Source: Chlamydiota bacterium
Lineage (GTDB): Bacteria; Chlamydiota; Chlamydiia; Chlamydiales; Criblamydiaceae
Reading direction: 5' to 3'
Assembly: GCA_021772365.1 (NCBI GenBank)
Contig: JAJFMC010000341.1
Span: forward strand, 1 to 8,067
Length of the DNA: 8,067 bases
Shown: positions 5,674-8,067 of the stretch, one piece after another
Layout: every line of letters begins with the position of its first letter
How positions within the stretch are numbered: position 1 is the first letter of the stretch
The notes under the pieces: model-generated
The model's input: only the letters and a program-made list of their open reading frames with translations
Database searches by the model: none
What the model was told of the DNA's origin: nothing
Program-made: the position numbers and the translations under genes

Positions 5674-6921
5674 TTATTTTTCGAACTTCTTGAATACCAA
5701 GGTCGCGTTATGCCCACCAAATCCAAAAGAGTTTGATATAGCTACATTTACATCTAACTCCATAGCTTCTTTGGGAACGACAAAATCGAGTCCTTCCTCA
5801 GGATTTTCCAGGTTTAGTGTTGGGTGAACAACTCCCTCTTGGATAGCTTTAACACAGACAACTGCCTCTTGTCCACCTGCAGCCCCTAACCCGTGACCGA
5901 TCATCGACTTAGTAGCATTCATGACCACATGACCCGGATTTGTGAGAATTTTTTTAACAGCATTGACTTCAGCCATATCACCGACAGGTGTTGACGTTGC
6001 GTGAGCATTGACATAGTTAACACTTTCAGCATTAACACCGGCATCATTAAGAGCGTTGCGAATACATTGCGCAACACCTTCCCCATCAGCACGTGGTTCT
6101 GTCATGTGGTGTGCATCGCAAGAGACACCTCCACCCAGATATTCCGCTAAAATAGGGGCTCCACGAGCGAGAGCATGCTCGAGGCTTTCTAACAGCAAGA
6201 CGCCGGCACCTTCGCCAATGACGAATCCGTCTCGGCCGGTATCCCATGGCCGTGATGCTCGTTCAGGTTCATCATTACGTTTCGATAGGGCTCGACATGC
6301 AATAAAACCTGCAACGCCTATTGGAATAACCGGAGCTTCAGCTCCACCTGCTAGCATCACATCGGCCTCGCCTTTTGCAATATGATTTGCAGCAGCTATG
6401 ATTGAATTGTTCCCTGTCGCACAGGCTGTAGATATAGAATAGTTCGGCCCCATAAAACCAATATCCATGGCCAACATAGCACCGCCCATGTTAGTAATCA
6501 CAAACGGAATGAAAAATGGGGAGACTTTTGTATGTCCACGATTATTCAACGCCTGGACATTATCTACGAATTTCTGCATACCTCCCATACCGGATCCAAT
6601 GATCACTCCAGATTTTGATGGATCCATGGATGCCATTGTTTGCTCGTCAAAACCAGCATGTTCGAGGGCTTTTTTCCCGGCCACAACGGAATAGGCAATG
6701 AACTTATCGACTCGGCGCGCTTGTTTTTTGTCTAGGTATCCCGTTGCATCAAACTCTTTAATTTCACCGGCAATTTGCGTGGAATAGTCGCTAACATCAA
6801 ACCCTGTAATCTTGGAAATACCGCTTTTTCCTGAGAGTAAAGACTGATAATACTCCTCTACATCATGTCCAAGAGGCGAAACAATTCCTAGTCCTGTCAC
6901 TACAACTCTTCTCTTACTCAT
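5674..6921 (-). CDS. fabF: Beta-ketoacyl-ACP synthase II
   Basis: FabF condenses malonyl-ACP with a growing acyl-ACP during fatty-acid elongation in the cytosol. The 415-residue protein has the expected length. Its N-terminus is RRVVVTGLGIVSPLG. The active-site cysteine is C167 in STACATG, and the two catalytic histidines are H307 in NAHATSTPVGD and H343 in KSMIGHGLGAAGG. K338 is in place, and the glycine-rich NSFGFGGHNA closes the C-terminus. All catalytic residues are present. I chose the ATG at 6919-6921 because AAGG sits 7 nt upstream; a TTG further up would add ten residues unlike the family. The gene follows rsfS by 43 nt with no obvious terminator between them. The order rsfS-fabF-Nudix is the chlamydial arrangement. 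FabB is the only close alternative; the GHGLGAAG and GFGGHN forms and length favour FabF. Confidence 0.97.
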   Translation of the reverse strand: MSKRRVVVTGLGIVSPLGHDVEEYYQSLLSGKSGISKITGFDVSDYSTQIAGEIKEFDATGYLDKKQARRVDKFIAYSVVAGKKALEHAGFDEQTMASMDPSKSGVIIGSGMGGMQKFVDNVQALNNRGHTKVSPFFIPFVITNMGGAMLAMDIGFMGPNYSISTACATGNNSIIAAANHIAKGEADVMLAGGAEAPVIPIGVAGFIACRALSKRNDEPERASRPWDTGRDGFVIGEGAGVLLLESLEHALARGAPILAEYLGGGVSCDAHHMTEPRADGEGVAQCIRNALNDAGVNAESVNYVNAHATSTPVGDMAEVNAVKKILTNPGHVVMNATKSMIGHGLGAAGGQEAVVCVKAIQEGVVHPTLNLENPEEGLDFVVPKEAMELDVNVAISNSFGFGGHNATLVFKKFEK

Positions 6922-6964
6922 CTTCAGACCTTTTCGTTGGTATACACCCAAACAAATCTTCAGC

Positions 6965-7327
6965 TTATTTGGGTGTAATAATTTCTAGGTCGACAATTTT
7001 GCCTTCCGACCAAAGCTCTTCTAAAGTATAGCGTTGCCTGACGTCCGGGGTAAATAAATGAATGATGATGCCAGCAAAATCGATGACAATCCAGTCCCCA
7101 TTTTTTTCCCCTTCGACTATATAAGGTTTTTCACCTAGGCTTTCTGCTACTTCAATCACATTCCTAGCTACCGCTTTTACATGGCGATCAACATTTCCCT
7201 CGGCAATGATTATGAAGTCCGCAAAATCGGTAACCCCTCTCAAGTCGAGAGCAATGATATTGGCGCCATTTTTATCGAATATCGTTTGAGCAATGGAATT
7301 TAAAAAATTCTGTGTTTTGTCGACCAT
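6965..7327 (-). CDS. rsfS: Ribosome silencing factor RsfS (YbeB/Iojap)
   Basis: The 120-residue protein matches the family length. Signature stretches are ALDLRGVTDFADFIIIAEG (residues 26-44), then HVKAVARNV, DWIVIDFAGIIIHLFTP at 78-94 and RQRYTLEELW at 97-106, the classic end of the DUF143/Iojap domain. RsfS binds ribosomal protein uL14 on the large subunit and blocks subunit joining when nutrients are low, as known for E. coli and others. The ATG at 7325-7327 has no Shine-Dalgarno site and a very AT-rich leader. Expression may rely on an unstructured leader or on read-through from the GxxExxY gene 41 nt upstream. The gap contains no strong promoter that I can define. The gene starts the conserved rsfS-fabF-Nudix order. 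Confidence 0.95.
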   Translation of the reverse strand: MVDKTQNFLNSIAQTIFDKNGANIIALDLRGVTDFADFIIIAEGNVDRHVKAVARNVIEVAESLGEKPYIVEGEKNGDWIVIDFAGIIIHLFTPDVRQRYTLEELWSEGKIVDLEIITPK

Positions 7328-7368
7328 ACAATTTAAATTTTACTGTAATTTTTACACTAGGAACTATT

Positions 7369-7770
7369 CTAGCATGTCCTGAGGGTTGGAATCAAATGTT
7401 TCTTAACGAGAGCCTTTAACGATGTCTCTATTTTCCTACGGAAAATAGAGACATCGTTAAAGGCTCTAAGAAGGTATTCGGTAGCTTTTATCTCTACGTT
7501 TATAGTATTGTCGACCAATGTTTCTCCCTTATAAATGACAGGGACTGCCAGTTGACGTTGAAAAGGAATATTTCTACGTTTCAACTCTTTAGCTAGAGCA
7601 TTTTCATAAATGCTCTCTAATAATCCTGGTCCACCCAATACTGTATGAACTTCTATGGCAGCATCAGTAATGCAAGAGGATATTTTATTTTCTGTAAGAT
7701 CTTGGTCAATCCCCGCGCCTTCGCGTCTCCGTTTCTCCGCGTTTTTCTCTGTTTGCTGTAGAGTCATCAT
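7369..7770 (-). CDS. GxxExxY family protein, eroded at the C-terminus
   Basis: The 133-residue ORF carries the name-giving motif at 49-55 (GLLESIY) in a context typical of the family (ITDAAIEVHTVLGGPGLLES, then ENALAKELKRR). The E-x-K pair of a PD-(D/E)xK nuclease-like fold is at 93-95. Compared with what I remember of the family, the segment before VDN is several residues too short, removing the usual L-D-L-L-V aspartate region. The stretch PIHEAQLLTYLKLTG...LGLLINF after the VEIKATE strand is absent. Residues 102-121 are instead encoded by a perfect palindrome (7409-7467), and the tail resembles nothing known. Residues 8-22 (EKNAEKRRREG...) look like translated leader; the family core starts near residue 26. 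The frame is open but the product is probably not a working member. The upstream promoter at 7805-7832 is good; the Shine-Dalgarno site is poor. Function of the family is unproven. Confidence 0.75.
   Translation of the reverse strand: MMTLQQTEKNAEKRRREGAGIDQDLTENKISSCITDAAIEVHTVLGGPGLLESIYENALAKELKRRNIPFQRQLAVPVIYKGETLVDNTINVEIKATEYLLRAFNDVSIFRRKIETSLKALVKKHLIPTLRTC
7409..7467. repeat. Perfect 28-bp palindrome with 3-nt loop
   Basis: Arms at 7409-7436 and 7440-7467 are fully complementary, separated only by tac. The sequence lies within the 3' part of the GxxExxY ORF and codes for residues 102-121. In RNA it would form an extremely stable hairpin, 41 nt before the end of that ORF and about 80 nt before rsfS. 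No T-tract follows in the minus direction, so it is not a standard intrinsic terminator. Confidence 0.97.
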
Positions 7771-7774
7771 TCAA

Positions 7775-7791
7775 AACCTATTTGATAGGTT
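7775..7791 (-). promoter_or_regulatory. 7-bp hairpin in the leader of the GxxExxY gene
   Basis: Arms aacctat and ataggtt with a 3-nt loop end 4 nt before the ATG at 7770, where a ribosome would bind. It could hinder initiation, or simply be chance in AT-rich DNA. Confidence 0.4.
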
Positions 7792-7804
7792 ACGAAAACT
7801 AATT

Positions 7805-7832
7805 TTTATAACACTCTTAAAATACTTGTAAA
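7805..7832 (-). promoter_or_regulatory. Sigma70-type promoter for the minus-strand gene series
   Basis: Reading the minus strand, TTTACA (7827-7832) and TATAAA (7805-7810) are separated by 16 nt. The expected start of transcription is near 7798, giving a leader of about 28 nt that includes the small hairpin. It is the best promoter-like site I found and would serve the GxxExxY gene and possibly rsfS and fabF by read-through. Confidence 0.6.
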
Positions 7833-7893
7833 CAGCAATTTAAAATTTCACCGGGAATTACTGTCTCACATTCAAGTACGAGCAGTATATACC

Positions 7894-7990
7894 GATCGTG
7901 AATGAAGAATTGGTCGTGCCCGTGCCCGAGTGCGTGCCCGTGCCCGACAATCACATGGTGTACACTAACTGTTAAAAATTTTCTTTTTCA
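7894..7990 (+). repeat. Inverted repeat copy B (97 bp)
   Basis: This is the longer partner of the copy at 1740-1818 in the opposite orientation. It holds two 14-bp units, each cgtgcccgtgcccg on this strand, spaced by agtg; copy A has one. Outside 7894-7990 the two copies no longer match. The rest of 7771-8067 (about 300 bases) contains the promoter and hairpin described separately, and from 7991 to the end I see no gene or known RNA. Confidence 0.9.
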
Positions 7991-8067
7991 ATTTCACGTC
8001 ATTCGTTATATTCTTGCTTATCAAATCATTTCTTACGGATTTACAGAGACAACAATTGAAAACTCAG

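Noticed and set aside
6056..6385. Plus-strand frames opposite fabF (also 6467-6694)
   Set aside because: Antisense shadows of a gene with full catalytic signatures.
7921..7950. Start of a CRISPR or satellite array (cgtgcccg units)
   Set aside because: Only two 14-bp units with a 4-bp spacer; no regular repeat-spacer structure.
1740..7990. Insertion sequence or composite transposon bounded by copies A and B
   Set aside because: No transposase between them, no target duplication, and the interior holds core genes in a conserved chlamydial order.

Overview
The window looks like part of an AT-rich chlamydia-related genome (Parachlamydiales or a relative). The main reason is gene order: rsfS (ybeB), then fabF, then a small Nudix hydrolase, all on one strand. 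This matches, from memory, the C. trachomatis block CT769-CT770-CT771, and the Nudix protein resembles CT771. No rRNA, tRNA or CRISPR array was found. The lineage call is an inference from synteny, not a database match.

Layout. Bases 1-957 (+ strand) hold the 3' part of a PcfJ-like gene that begins outside the window. Bases 958-1831 contain no intact gene but are structured. They hold a roughly 240-bp nested inverted repeat (1123-1362), a truncated four-helix-bundle (S23-type) pseudogene (1546-1728), and a repeat copy on each side of that pseudogene. From 7770 down to 1832 every gene lies on the minus strand, tightly packed: a GxxExxY protein, rsfS, fabF, a DUF6790-like membrane protein, a Nudix hydrolase, a voltage-gated-type K+ channel, a histidine phosphatase, and a vitamin K-dependent gamma-carboxylase-like (HTTM) protein split into two ORFs. 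Several junctions overlap by 4 bp (ATGA) or leave 3-12 nt, so translational coupling is likely. A good sigma70-type promoter (7805-7832) precedes the first gene of this series.

How the genes fit together. RsfS (ribosome silencing) and FabF (fatty-acid elongation) are core functions. The Nudix enzyme is probably an Ap4A-type housecleaning hydrolase. The genes downstream of it (channel, phosphatase, HTTM pair) are accessory and largely concern membranes.

Most notable points. (1) The carboxylase-like gene is split exactly at a run of six G, and one extra G would give a single 453-aa protein of normal architecture. (2) A near-identical 79/97-bp inverted repeat brackets the whole minus-strand gene series, with a degenerate third copy beside the pseudogene. 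(3) A perfect 28-bp palindrome with a 3-nt loop lies inside the 3' end of the GxxExxY gene. (4) The nested inverted repeat at 1123-1362 could be a structured RNA or a decayed miniature element.
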